Positions 1 to 10,683 of a stretch of 64,000 nucleotides of DNA are shown piece after piece; positions within the stretch are counted from its first letter, which is position 1; each line of letters opens with the position of its first letter. The position numbers and the translations under genes are program-made. The notes beneath the pieces are model-generated. The model was not told the origin of the DNA. It saw nothing but the letters and a program-made list of their open reading frames with translations, and did no database searches. This stretch comes from Streptomyces bluensis (lineage in GTDB: Bacteria; Actinomycetota; Actinomycetes; Streptomycetales; Streptomycetaceae): the NCBI RefSeq assembly GCF_014650715.1, contig NZ_BMVM01000011.1, positions 124,001-188,000 of the forward strand, written 5' to 3'.

Positions 1-185
1 ACTCCTCGCCGAGGAGGAGTTGCAGGTGCCCGATCAAGGCCGGCGAGGCTCCCAAGCTGGCCCACCTGGCCATCAGCAGGGCCATCGCCCGGCTGGAGGG
101 AGAGGCGACGGACGACGAAAGGGAAGTGGTCATCACACCGCGCCTCATCATCCGCAGCACCACGGCCGCGCCTTCCCGCCCCTGA
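1..185 (+). pseudogene. C-terminal remnant of a LacI-type transcriptional regulator
   Basis: From about position 45 one frame reads as the tail of a LacI-family regulator: a helix with ISRAIARLEG, then EREVVITPRLIIRSTTA and a stop at 183-185. LacI proteins commonly end with a P-R-L-hydrophobic-R-x-T/S-T strand like this one. Upstream of about position 40 the matching residues (LLAEEELQVP) fall in a different frame, so the gene may be frameshifted as well as cut by the window edge. The assignment rests on a short stretch and is an inference. Confidence 0.4.
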
Positions 186-235
186 CCTCGTCGCTTCGAG
201 GGCTTGCCGGGAACCAGCGTGGCTTCCGGCTCCGC

Positions 236-316
236 GGCGCCGACGTACAGGTGGTGGGCGTGCCGTACGAACGGTACGGCGAGGAGGCGCTCGCCTGTGT
301 GCTTCGAACAGGTCTG
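236..316 (+). pseudogene. Fragment of an AMP-dependent acyl-CoA synthetase C-terminal domain
   Basis: One frame encodes ADVQVVGVPYERYGEEALAC. In the ANL superfamily (acyl-CoA ligases) the C-terminal domain contains a near-identical segment, V-x-x-V-x-V-V-G-V-P-D-x-x-Y-G-E. Neither the adenylation core nor the catalytic lysine motif is found on either side, so this is a decayed scrap of about 27 codons, not a gene. Together with the regulator tail just upstream it suggests a region of gene decay left of the Ig-repeat gene. The match is short but distinctive. Confidence 0.5.
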
Positions 317-652
317 CCCCCAACCCGGGCGCGTGGCTCCCCGACCGGCGCGTTCTGCTTCCTCCGTCCGACCGCGCGGCGCACAGCGATGGGTGCACCA
401 CGGTGTCGTGGGCGGTCTCCGCGCCGCTCACGCGGCTTGCGCGCTCCGCTGTTCGGGGGATTCGGGCGTCAGGGATCTGGCGTGGCGGAAGTTGCCGGGA
501 GCGTACTGGTGACACCGACCGGGGTCGCCCATCTCCCTGTGAGGGACGGCGGTCTGTGATGCCCAGCAGGCGTCGCCGCCGGTAGTGGCCCCCAGGACTG
601 GGGGGCGAGAAGCGGCCCCGAACAATCCAGAACCCCTGTGGAGGGCTGCTCC
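317..652. other. Gene-free stretch before the Ig-repeat gene
   Basis: No frame here gives a recognisable protein; the overlapping open frames are rich in Arg and Pro, as expected of non-coding high-GC DNA. It contains a small inverted repeat (CCCCCAGGACTGGGGG, 591-606) and, at its end, the GGAGGG ribosome-binding site (640-645) of the next gene. A promoter for that gene probably lies here, but no clear -10/-35 pair can be picked. Confidence 0.5.
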
Positions 653-3600
653 ATGCCTGGAACCGTAACCTTAGTCACCACCTCGCCGAATCCTTCGGTC
701 GTCGGTCAGTCGGTGACGTTGACCGCGACCGTCACCCCGCTCGGGCCGGGGACTCCGACGGGGACGGTCACCTTCGCCGTCAGCGGCGGGCCGACCGTGA
801 CGGCGCCCGTCGTGAACGGTGTCGCGACAGCGACGGTCACCAACCTGTCCGTCGGAAACCACACGGTCACCGCCTCCTACAGCGGTGATACCAACTTCAC
901 CTCGTCGACGGGCACCACGGTCCAGGCGGTCGTCAAGGCGTCCACCACGACGACGGTGACCTCCTCGCCGGATCCGTCGACCTTCGGCCAGACGGTGACG
1001 ATCACGGCGACAGTGGCTCCGGTCCCGCCGGGCACGGGGACGCCGACGGGTACCGTCACCTTCTTCATCGCCGGAGGGCCGACCCTGACGGCGCCCCTGG
1101 TGGGGGGAACGGCGACGGTCACCACGAGCGCGTTGAGCGTCGGCACGCACACGATCACCGCGTTCTACGGCGGGGATGCCAACTTCCTGCCGTCGACCGG
1201 GACGGACACGCAGACGGTCCAGGGCAAGGCGGCCACGACGACCACCGTGACCTCCTCGCCGGATCCGTCGGTGACGGGCCAGTCGGTGTCCTTCACCGCC
1301 ACCGTCGCGCCCGTGCCTCCCGCGGTGGGCACCCCCACCGGAACGGTGACCTTCACCTTCGGCGACGGATCGCCGTCGGTGACGGTCGCCCTGGTGGGGG
1401 GTGTGGCCACGGTCAACCACACCTACGCGAGCGCCACCGGCAGCCCGTACACGGTCACCGCGACCTACAGCGGGGACACCGGCTTCGCCGGCTCCTCGGG
1501 TACGACCCTTCAGGCCGTGGTACCGGCGTCGACGACCACGACGGTGACGTCCTCGCCGGATCCGTCGGTGGTGGGGCAGCCGGTGACCCTGACCGCGACG
1601 GTGGCGCCGGTTTCGCCGGGCGCGGGGACGCCCACGGGCACGGTCACGTTCGTCTTCGGGGACGGCTCGCTGCCGGTGACCGTGCCGTTGACCGGCGGCA
1701 CCGCCACTACCACGCACGCCTACGGCACCACCGCGGGCAGCCCGTTCACGGTGACGGCCACCTACACCGGTGACGGAAGCTTCCTCCCGTCGTCGGGCAC
1801 GGACACCCAGACCGTGCAGCGGGCGTCGACGACCACGACGGTGACCTCCTCACCGGATCCATCGGTGGTGGGGCAGCCGGTGACCTTCACGGCCACGGTG
1901 GCGCCGGTTTCGCCGGGCGCGGGCACGCCGGCGGGCACGGTCACCTTCGACTTCGGCGACGGATCACCGACCCAGAGCGCCATCCTGGTGGGCGGTACGG
2001 CGACGGCGACCCACGCCTACACCTCCACGGCCGGCAGCCCGTACACGGTCACCGCCACCTACGCCGGGAACACCAACTTCACCGGCTCCTCGGGTACGGA
2101 CACCCAGACCGTGCAGCCGACGTCGACGACGACCACGGTGACGTCCTCGCCGGATCCGTCGGTGGTGGGGCAGCCGGTGACCATCACCACGACGGTGGCA
2201 CCGAACGCACCGGGCGCCGGCACGCCCACAGGAAGCGTCACCATCAACTTCGGTGACGGCAGCCCGTCCCAGACGGTGCCCCTGGTGGGCGGTACGGCGA
2301 CGGTGACCCACACCTACACCACGACGACCGGCAGCCCGTTCACCATCACCGCCTCCTACGGCGGGGACAGCAACTTCGCCTCCTCCACCGGCACCCGTAT
2401 TCAGACGGTGAATCGGGCGTCGACGACGACCACGGTGACGTCGTCGCCGGATCCGTCGGTGGTGGGGCAGCAGGTGTCGTTCACGGCGTCGGTGGCGCCG
2501 GTTTCGCCGGGTGCGGGTTCTCCGACGGGGACGGTGACGTTCAGTTTCGGTGATGGTAGTCCGGCGGTGACGGTGCCGGTCGCGGGTGGTGTTGCGACGG
2601 CGACGCACACGTACACCAGTACTTCCGGGAGTCCGTTCACCGTTACCGCCACCTACAGTGGCGACTCGAACTTCGCCGGTTCGTCCGGGACCCGTATTCA
2701 GACGGTGAACCGGGCGTCGACGACGACCACGGTGACGTCGTCGCCGGATCCGTCGGTGGTGGGGCAGCAGGTGTCGTTCACGGCGTCGGTGGCGCCGGTT
2801 TCGCCGGGTGCGGGTTCTCCGACGGGGACGGTGACGTTCAGTTTCGGTGATGGTAGTCCGGCGGTGACGGTGCCGGTCGCGGGTGGTGTTGCGACGGCGA
2901 CGCACACGTACACCAGTACTTCTGGCAGTCCGTTCACCGTTACCGCCACCTACAGTGGCGACTCGAACTTCGCCGGTTCCTCGGGTACGGACACCCAGAC
3001 CGTGCAGCGGGCGTCGACGACGACCACGGTGACGTCGTCGCCGGATCCGTCGGTGGTGGGGCAGCAGGTGTCGTTCACGGCGTCGGTGGCGCCGGTTTCG
3101 CCGGGTGCGGGTTCTCCGACGGGGACGGTGACGTTTGATTTCGGTGACGGCAGTCCGACGGTGACGGTGCCGGTCGTGGGCAGTACGGCGACGGCGACCC
3201 ACGCCTACGCCTCCACGGCCGGCAGCCCGTACACGGTCACCGCCACCTACGCCGGGAACACCAACTTCGCCGGCTCCTCGGGTACGGACACCCAGACGGT
3301 GAACCGGGCGTCGACGACGACCACGGTGACCTCCGCGCCGGATCCGTCGGTGGTGGGGCAGCAGGTGTCGTTCACGGCGTCGGTGGCGCCGGTTTCGCCG
3401 GGTGCGGGTTCTCCGACGGGGACGGTGACGTTTGATTTCGGTGACGGCAGTCCGACGGTGACGGTGCCGGTCGTGGGCGGTACGGCGACGGCGACCCACG
3501 CCTACACCTCCACGACCGGCAGCCCCTACACCGTCACCGCCACCTACAGCGGCGACACCAACTTCAACACGTCCAGCGGCACCGACACCCAGACCGTCCA

Positions 3601-5389
3601 CGCGGCGGCAACCACCACCCACGTCACCACCAGCCCCGACCCCTCGGTGGTCGGCCAACCGGTCGCCATCACCGTGTCGGTGACCGCCTCGGCGCCGGGC
3701 GCCGGAACGCCGACCGGAAACGTGGTCGTCAACTTCGGAGACGGCTCACCCGCCCAGACAGTGACGCTGTCCGGCGGGACCGCGACGCTGAACCACACCT
3801 ACACCAGCGCCGTGGGCAGCCCCTACACCGTCACCGCCACCTATGCGGGGGACGGCAACTTCAACGCCTCCACGGGGACCGCCACGCAGGTCGTGAGGCA
3901 GGCAGCGACCACCACCACGGTCACGTCGAGCCCCGACCCGTCGGTCTTCGGCGAGCCGGTGACGATCACCGCCACGGTGACACCCAACCCGCCCGGAGCC
4001 GGTACGCCCGGCGGGACCGTGTTCTTCGTCATCAGCGGCGGACCGGTCCTCAGCGCCCCCGTCACCGCGGGCACCGCCACCGTCACCACCAGCGCGCTGA
4101 CGGTCGGCCCGCACACCATCACCGCCATCTACACCGGCGACAGCAACTTCTCCCCGTCGCTCGGCACCGACACCCACACGGTGAACCAGTCGGCCACGAC
4201 GACCGTGGTGACGTCGGCGCCCGACCCGTCCCTGGTCGGTCAGCAGGTGACGGCCACGGCGACGGTGACAGCGACCGCTCCGGGTGCGGGGACGCCGTCG
4301 GGAACCGTCGTCTTCGACTTCGGCGACGGCTCCGCGCCGGTCACCGGAGCCGTCGTGGGCGGCACGGCAACGGCAACCCACACCTACGGCACCACGACCG
4401 GCAGCCCCTTCACCGTCACCGCAACCTACGGCGGAGACACCAGCTTCGCGGGATCCTCCGGCACCGACTCGCAGACGGTCGACGCGGCGGCCACCACGAC
4501 CACGGTGACCTCCGCGCCGGATCCGTCGGTGGTCGGTCAGAGCGTGACGGTGACCGCGTCGGTGGCGGCGGTTGCTCCGGGTGCGGGGACGCCGGTGGGG
4601 ACGGTGACGTTCGACTTCGGTGACGGGTCGCCGACCCAGAGCGGCACGCTGGTGGGTGGTGTGGCCACGGTCACGCACGCGTACGCCACCACGTCAGGCA
4701 GCCCGTACAGCATCACCGCGACCTACGGTGGCAACGCCGACTTCGCCGGCAGCGCGGGTACGCACGCGCAGTCGGTGATCCAGGCGGCGACCACGACCAC
4801 GGTGACCTCGGCTCCCGATCCGTCGGTGGTGGGTGAGCCGGTCTCGGTGACGGCGGCGGTGGCTCCGGTCGCCCCGGGTGCGGGATCGCCGACCGGGACG
4901 GTCGTCTTCGACTTCGGCGACGGGTCGGGAACGGCTGTGGCGACGGTGTCGGGTGGGGTGGCCACGGTCACCCACGCCTACACGGGCGTGGCGGGGAGCC
5001 CGTACACCATCACCGCGACCTACGGCGGGGACACGAACTTCACCGGTAGCGCGGGTACGGACACGCAGGCGGTGAACCAGGCGGCGACCACGGCCACGGT
5101 GACCTCGTCTCCCAATCCGTCGGCCGTGGACGAGCCGGTGACGGTGACGGCGACAGTGGTCGCGAACGCCCCGGGTGCGGGGACGCCGACCGGGACGGTC
5201 GCCTTCGACTTCGGCGACGGGTCGGGAACGATCTCCGTGACGGTGTCGGGCGGGGTCGCCACGACCACCCACACCTACACGGACGCCACGGGGAGCCCGT
5301 ACACCATCACCGCGACCTACGGCGGGGACACCGACTTCGCCGGGGACACCGCGACGGAGAGCCACGTGGTGAGCCAGGCGGCGCAGTAG
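653..5389 (+). CDS. Giant protein of 16 bacterial Ig-like repeats
   Basis: This 1578-residue protein consists entirely of about 16 tandem domains of 92-101 residues. Each begins near TTTTVTSSPDPSVVGQ and ends near GDTNFTGSSGTDTQTV, matching the Big_3_5-type bacterial Ig-like fold; many carry FGDGSP, reminiscent of PKD repeats. ATG 653 is preceded by GGAGGG with a 7-base gap, better than GTG 638. No signal peptide, Tat motif, LPXTG or membrane helix is visible, which is odd for an adhesin-like architecture. Domains 1, 2 and 12 are a variant lacking the FGDGSP/THTY segment. The gene stands alone and ends at a strong terminator. Function is unknown; surface or extracellular binding is the family expectation, but export is unexplained. 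Confidence 0.85.
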   Translation: MPGTVTLVTTSPNPSVVGQSVTLTATVTPLGPGTPTGTVTFAVSGGPTVTAPVVNGVATATVTNLSVGNHTVTASYSGDTNFTSSTGTTVQAVVKASTTTTVTSSPDPSTFGQTVTITATVAPVPPGTGTPTGTVTFFIAGGPTLTAPLVGGTATVTTSALSVGTHTITAFYGGDANFLPSTGTDTQTVQGKAATTTTVTSSPDPSVTGQSVSFTATVAPVPPAVGTPTGTVTFTFGDGSPSVTVALVGGVATVNHTYASATGSPYTVTATYSGDTGFAGSSGTTLQAVVPASTTTTVTSSPDPSVVGQPVTLTATVAPVSPGAGTPTGTVTFVFGDGSLPVTVPLTGGTATTTHAYGTTAGSPFTVTATYTGDGSFLPSSGTDTQTVQRASTTTTVTSSPDPSVVGQPVTFTATVAPVSPGAGTPAGTVTFDFGDGSPTQSAILVGGTATATHAYTSTAGSPYTVTATYAGNTNFTGSSGTDTQTVQPTSTTTTVTSSPDPSVVGQPVTITTTVAPNAPGAGTPTGSVTINFGDGSPSQTVPLVGGTATVTHTYTTTTGSPFTITASYGGDSNFASSTGTRIQTVNRASTTTTVTSSPDPSVVGQQVSFTASVAPVSPGAGSPTGTVTFSFGDGSPAVTVPVAGGVATATHTYTSTSGSPFTVTATYSGDSNFAGSSGTRIQTVNRASTTTTVTSSPDPSVVGQQVSFTASVAPVSPGAGSPTGTVTFSFGDGSPAVTVPVAGGVATATHTYTSTSGSPFTVTATYSGDSNFAGSSGTDTQTVQRASTTTTVTSSPDPSVVGQQVSFTASVAPVSPGAGSPTGTVTFDFGDGSPTVTVPVVGSTATATHAYASTAGSPYTVTATYAGNTNFAGSSGTDTQTVNRASTTTTVTSAPDPSVVGQQVSFTASVAPVSPGAGSPTGTVTFDFGDGSPTVTVPVVGGTATATHAYTSTTGSPYTVTATYSGDTNFNTSSGTDTQTVHAAATTTHVTTSPDPSVVGQPVAITVSVTASAPGAGTPTGNVVVNFGDGSPAQTVTLSGGTATLNHTYTSAVGSPYTVTATYAGDGNFNASTGTATQVVRQAATTTTVTSSPDPSVFGEPVTITATVTPNPPGAGTPGGTVFFVISGGPVLSAPVTAGTATVTTSALTVGPHTITAIYTGDSNFSPSLGTDTHTVNQSATTTVVTSAPDPSLVGQQVTATATVTATAPGAGTPSGTVVFDFGDGSAPVTGAVVGGTATATHTYGTTTGSPFTVTATYGGDTSFAGSSGTDSQTVDAAATTTTVTSAPDPSVVGQSVTVTASVAAVAPGAGTPVGTVTFDFGDGSPTQSGTLVGGVATVTHAYATTSGSPYSITATYGGNADFAGSAGTHAQSVIQAATTTTVTSAPDPSVVGEPVSVTAAVAPVAPGAGSPTGTVVFDFGDGSGTAVATVSGGVATVTHAYTGVAGSPYTITATYGGDTNFTGSAGTDTQAVNQAATTATVTSSPNPSAVDEPVTVTATVVANAPGAGTPTGTVAFDFGDGSGTISVTVSGGVATTTHTYTDATGSPYTITATYGGDTDFAGDTATESHVVSQAAQ
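2420..3607 (+). repeat. Four near-identical 297-base tandem units inside the Ig-repeat gene
   Basis: Units start at 2420, 2717, 3014 and 3311, each exactly 297 bases (99 codons). Units 1 and 2 are nearly identical at DNA level, including synonymous positions, and units 3 and 4 share the same 5' half. The outer repeats of the gene are much more diverged. This points to recent duplication or recombinational homogenisation at the centre of the gene. Confidence 0.9.
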
Positions 5390-5419
5390 GCAGCCACAGC
5401 AGCCGACTGAGCCCGATGG

Positions 5420-5464
5420 GGAGTGACGCTCGACCGGCAACACCGGTCGGGCGTCACTCCTTTG
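5420..5464 (+). terminator. Intrinsic terminator after the Ig-repeat gene
   Basis: An inverted repeat GGAGTGACGC (5420-5429) / GCGTCACTCC (5451-5460), extended by an inner CGACCGG/CCGGTCG stem, encloses a short loop and is followed by a TTTGT tract. It lies 31 bases past the stop of the Ig-repeat gene and ahead of the convergent zinc-ribbon gene. Confidence 0.85.
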
Positions 5465-5491
5465 TGCGGGAGCCGACCGGGTTGCCCAGAG

Positions 5492-6211
5492 TCAGGCACC
5501 GGTCGTGTGCAGGATGACCGCAGGGTCGTTCACCGGCTGGGGCGTGCCGGTGAGGTCCAGCACGAACAGAGGGACACCGAGGGCGTCCGCGCGGATGCGG
5601 GCGTCCTCGGCGTATCCGGCCAGGGAGACATAGACGCAGTCCGCCGACTCCGTCATGGCCGTCAGCCACAGGCACTCCACGTCGCGTACCGACGCCGGGC
5701 AGATCGTCGGGTCGACCTGGGCCAGCAGTCGGCGCGCGGCCAGCCTGATACCGGAAGGGGGGCGCTCGTCGGCGCGGCGGATGTCCCCGTAACCCAGCCA
5801 GCGCAAGTAGAGCGTGGCGGCGGTGACCGCGTCCCGGGCGGTACGGATGGTCACGGGATGGAAGGCCGGGCGGCTCGGGGGCGGGACCGCCTCGGGGGTG
5901 GGCGCCGGGGAGCTTCCGGTGACCGGGATCCGCAGCACGGTCCCGCAGGGACAGCCCAGCTCCGGGTGCGGCCACTGGTTCCGGCGGCCGCAGGACGCAC
6001 AGCGCACGCTGACCCACTCCTCGTCCCAGGCGCGATGGACGAGTTCCGTGGGCGTGGCCCGCCGGTCCAGGGCCGGGGCCACCGGGGCGCCGCACGCGCA
6101 GGGATAGGCCGGCGCGGCGTAGACGTGCTCGCGCCGACAAGCCGGACAGAGTACCGGCACGCTCTCGGACATGGCCCACTCCACGGCATCGCGTCGGGAC
6201 AGCACTCCCAT
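5492..6211 (-). CDS. Zinc-ribbon protein with Mrr/restriction-endonuclease-like C-terminal domain
   Basis: The 239-residue product has an N-terminal half with four knuckles (CPAC, CACG, CASC, CPCG, roughly residues 20-95), i.e. two zinc ribbons. A Pro-rich linker precedes a C-terminal domain of about 115 residues containing LRWLGYGDIR, LLAQVDP and DVECLWL. Similar domains in streptomycetes are annotated as restriction-endonuclease-like/Mrr-like, but the catalytic D-x-x-K signature is not clear, so nuclease activity is uncertain. The start MGVLSRRDAVEWA is preceded by AGGAG; an upstream in-frame start would add 18 residues. It is monocistronic, convergent with the Ig-repeat gene and divergent from gcl. 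Confidence 0.7.
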   Translation of the reverse strand: MGVLSRRDAVEWAMSESVPVLCPACRREHVYAAPAYPCACGAPVAPALDRRATPTELVHRAWDEEWVSVRCASCGRRNQWPHPELGCPCGTVLRIPVTGSSPAPTPEAVPPPSRPAFHPVTIRTARDAVTAATLYLRWLGYGDIRRADERPPSGIRLAARRLLAQVDPTICPASVRDVECLWLTAMTESADCVYVSLAGYAEDARIRADALGVPLFVLDLTGTPQPVNDPAVILHTTGA

Positions 6212-6295
6212 CCTGCTCCTGCCGGTCCCCGCTTGTCCGTCTCTTGACGGCCTTCGGCGGCCCACATAACCTCATTCCAGATAGTAGAAGTTAGT

Positions 6296-6310
6296 TTCCG
6301 CAATACGGAA
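6296..6310. promoter_or_regulatory. AllR-type operator upstream of gcl
   Basis: TTCCGCAATACGGAA has perfect TTCCG/CGGAA arms around a 5-base centre and lies 82 bases before the gcl start, where a promoter is expected. The same TTCC-N7-GGAA pattern recurs before hyi, aceB and between allR and allB, all in the same pathway, which supports binding by the IclR-family repressor encoded at 38123-38920. Confidence 0.75.
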
Positions 6311-6392
6311 TCCAGAACCACGCGGAAGTGTGTGCGTGGAAGCGCCGGGCGCGACGGGAGTGCGCATCCGACAGCCGGAGCAGGAGTACGAG

Positions 6393-8177
<1,785 letters not shown>

Positions 8178-8598
8178 GGGCCCCAAGAGGTGAGCGTGCC
8201 GGACCGGTGCGGGGAGCGGGCTGCGTTCCCAGGCCTCCCGACGCCGGGTCCGGCGCTCGCCTCCCCGTTCGTCCGCCCAGGGGACGCCCCGCGCCGGCGG
8301 CGACCGCCACAGTGGCGCGGGGCCCACCCCGCAGCGGCGCGACCTCGCATACCGCGAGCCGCTTTGTCGCACCGCTGCTCATGGTTCCCCCGTTGCCCTT
8401 CCCAGGGCGTTCCCCCGTGATCAAGGCCCGCCGCCCCCGTGCCGGCGGGCCCCATGTGCCGAGAATGTGCCCGCATCCGGGGGCAGGTGAAGCCTCCGGG
8501 CGCGTCTTCAGAGCTTGATTTGAGGGTGGCGTAGTCGGCCTACGCACACTGGCGTACGCAGGGACGTGCCGACGTGGGCTGTCGGGAGCGTGACCGCG
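8178..8598. other. Non-coding gap between convergent gcl and the reductase gene
   Basis: These 421 bases hold no credible gene: open frames on both strands have atypical composition and no ribosome-binding sites. A 9-bp stem GGCCCGCCG (8425-8433) / CGGCGGGCC (8443-8451) is the best candidate for a shared terminator, although it lacks a T-tract. A smaller inverted repeat GCGTAG-N5-CTACGC lies close to 8530. The length is unusual for two convergent genes and may reflect a lost gene. Confidence 0.5.
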
Positions 8599-9531
8599 TC
8601 AGGGCCGTGCGCCGGAGAGGCGCTCCACGGCGCGCAGCAGGGCCGAGTGGTCCAGGCCGCCGTCGCCCTGGGCGCGGAGGCTGGCGACGAGCTGGGCGAC
8701 CACGGCGCCGACGGGGAGCGGGGCGCCCACGGTGCGGGCCGCGTCCGTCACGATGCCCATGTCCTTGTGGTGCAGGTCGATGCGGAAGCCCGGCTTGAAG
8801 TCACGGTTCAGGAAGTTGTCCTTCTTCCGCGTCAGCACGGTGGAACCCGCGAGCCCGCCGCCCAGGACGTCGAGCGCCGCCCTGAGGTCGACGCCCGACT
8901 TCTCAAGGAAGACCACGGCCTCGGCGCAGGCCTGGATGTTCACGGCGACGATCAGCTGGTTCGCGGCCTTCACGGTCTGGCCCGAGCCGTGCGGGCCGCA
9001 CAGCACGACCGTCCGGCCGAGCGCCTCGAAGACCGGCTTCGCCGCGTCGAAGTCGGCCTGCTCGCCGCCGACCATGATGGACAGCACGGCTTCGATCGCA
9101 CCGGCCTCACCGCCGGACACCGGGGCATCGAGGACGCGGATGCCCTTGTCCCCCGCGGCCACGGCCAGGTCGATCGAGGTCTGCGGGGTGATGGAGGACA
9201 TGTCGATCAGGAGGGCGCCCGGCCTGGCGTTCTCCAGAATGCCGTCCGGTCCGTACGCGACGGCTTCCACGTGCGGGGAGGCGGGCACCATCGTGATGAT
9301 CACGTCGGCGTTCCGCACCGCCTCCGCCACGGACCCGGCCGCGGTGCCTCCGGCGGCGGCCAGCCGGTCCAGCTTCTCCTGCTCCAGCGTGAAGCCCGTG
9401 ACCTCGTAACCCGCCTTGATCAGGTTCTCGGACATGGGGGAGCCCATGATGCCGAGGCCGATCCAGGCAACCGCCGGGCGGGAGGTGCCGGTGCGGGTCG
9501 GGTGGGAGGAGTCCGGGAGCTTGTCGGTCAT
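8599..9531 (-). CDS. glxR: 2-hydroxy-3-oxopropionate (tartronate semialdehyde) reductase
   Basis: A 310-residue NAD(P)-dependent beta-hydroxyacid dehydrogenase reducing the Gcl product tartronate semialdehyde to D-glycerate. It has the N-terminal Rossmann motif VAWIGLGIMGSPMSENL, the substrate motif DAPVSGGEAGA, GSGQTVKAANQL and the catalytic-lysine segment (LTRKKDNF). The start MTDKLPDSS (9531) is chosen because it falls 31 bases after the hyi stop; a longer frame would overlap hyi. The order hyi then glxR on the minus strand implies an operon controlled by the operator ahead of hyi. Confidence 0.93.
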   Translation of the reverse strand: MTDKLPDSSHPTRTGTSRPAVAWIGLGIMGSPMSENLIKAGYEVTGFTLEQEKLDRLAAAGGTAAGSVAEAVRNADVIITMVPASPHVEAVAYGPDGILENARPGALLIDMSSITPQTSIDLAVAAGDKGIRVLDAPVSGGEAGAIEAVLSIMVGGEQADFDAAKPVFEALGRTVVLCGPHGSGQTVKAANQLIVAVNIQACAEAVVFLEKSGVDLRAALDVLGGGLAGSTVLTRKKDNFLNRDFKPGFRIDLHHKDMGIVTDAARTVGAPLPVGAVVAQLVASLRAQGDGGLDHSALLRAVERLSGARP

Positions 9532-9562
9532 GGTGAGGCTGCCTCTCGGGACGGGGCGGTGT

Positions 9563-10420
9563 TCAGCGGGCGGCACGCGCCTCGCGCGGAAGCCACGCGA
9601 AGGACTCGGCGCTCGGCCGGTCGCCCGGCTTGTACTCCAGGCCCACCCAGCCCGCGTAACCGGCCTTGTGGAGCTGGTCGAGCAGCTCTCCCAGCGGGAG
9701 CGTGCCCGTGCCCGGTGCGCCGCGGCCGGGGCTGTCGGCGATCTGGACGTGACCGGTGCGGTCCGCGTACGCGGAGATCACCTGCGGCAGGTCCTCGCCG
9801 TTCATGGACAGGTGGTACAGGTCCATCAGGAACCGGGCGTTGCCGAGGCCCGACGCCCGGTTGACCTTGTCGACGATCGCGACGGCGGCCGGCGCCGACA
9901 CCAGTGGGTACCGCGGTGACTCGGGCTTGTTGAGGGCCTCGACCAGCAGGATGGCGCCGATCCGGTCGGCGGCACGGGCCGCGAGTACCAGGTTCTCCAG
10001 GGCGAGCCCGTCCTGTTCGGCGGGGTCCGCGCCGTCGACGCGGTTGCCGTACAGGGCGTTGAGCGCCGTGCAGCCGAGGGAGGCGGCGAAGCCGGCGGCC
10101 ACGTCGACGTTGGCGCGGAACCGCTCCGACTCCTCGCCGGGGATCGACAGGGCCCCGCGGTCCGGGCCGGGCAGCTGCCCCGCGTAGAGGTTCAGCCCCG
10201 TGAGCCGGACACCCGCGTCCTCGATCGCCTTCTTCAGGGCGCCGAGCTCGGACGGCTCGGGCGTGGGCGCGTCGACCCAGGGCCACCACAGCTCGACCGC
10301 GGTGAAGCCGGCCGCGGCGGCGGCCGCGGGGCGCTCCAGGAGCGGGAGTTCCGTGAAGAGGATCGACAGGTTGACGGTGAAGCGCTGGTCTGCGGCGGTG
10401 CTCCATTCAAAGCCTGACAT
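9563..10420 (-). CDS. hyi: Hydroxypyruvate isomerase
   Basis: A 285-residue TIM-barrel protein of the xylose-isomerase-like AP-endonuclease-2 superfamily. It interconverts hydroxypyruvate and tartronate semialdehyde. Visible features are the opening FTVNLSILFTELPLLER, the metal-site segment LLVEALNKPESPRYPL, FLMDLYHLSMNGEDL, HVQIADSPGRGAPGTGTL and GWVGLEYKPG. The start MSGFEWS is chosen because the upstream extension runs through the operator region. First gene of a two-gene operon with the reductase. Confidence 0.93.
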   Translation of the reverse strand: MSGFEWSTAADQRFTVNLSILFTELPLLERPAAAAAAGFTAVELWWPWVDAPTPEPSELGALKKAIEDAGVRLTGLNLYAGQLPGPDRGALSIPGEESERFRANVDVAAGFAASLGCTALNALYGNRVDGADPAEQDGLALENLVLAARAADRIGAILLVEALNKPESPRYPLVSAPAAVAIVDKVNRASGLGNARFLMDLYHLSMNGEDLPQVISAYADRTGHVQIADSPGRGAPGTGTLPLGELLDQLHKAGYAGWVGLEYKPGDRPSAESFAWLPREARAAR

Positions 10421-10434
10421 CGGCGCGGCGCCTC

Positions 10435-10451
10435 TTTCCATATTGCGGAAA
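10435..10451. promoter_or_regulatory. AllR-type operator upstream of hyi-glxR
   Basis: TTTCCATATTGCGGAAA carries TTCC-N7-GGAA with an extra T/A pair on each side. It lies only 15 bases before the hyi start, so a bound repressor would block early elongation or overlap the transcription start. Confidence 0.7.
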
Positions 10452-10683
10452 TTCAATTCTGCTACATGGAAGGCTGCCCGGGGCTGGAGCCGGCTGTCAA
10501 GACCGCTCACAAACGAAGGACCAGGCACTCGGCATCATCCGCGTCGTCAGCACCGTCCGCGCCCGTGCATCACTGCTGATCGCCGCGGGCGATTCGTTAA
10601 GGTCGTGGCGAAGCGACCGGGGCACACCAGCAGTCGGAGGACTGAGGGAACGCGCAGGTCAGTGTCGATGCCATGGGGGCACA

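Noticed and set aside
20..559. A 179-codon open frame as an intact gene
   Set aside because: Only a 27-codon segment matches a known family and the rest is unlike protein; it is treated as a relic.
2420..3607. CRISPR-like array
   Set aside because: The units are 297 bases, contiguous, and encode Ig domains in frame; there are no spacers.
1964..3658. Long minus-strand open frame (564 codons) opposite the Ig-repeat gene
   Set aside because: It is antisense to the repeat-encoding frame, consists of Arg/Gly/His-rich periodic sequence mirroring the repeats, and has no motifs; it is a by-product of GC-biased codons.
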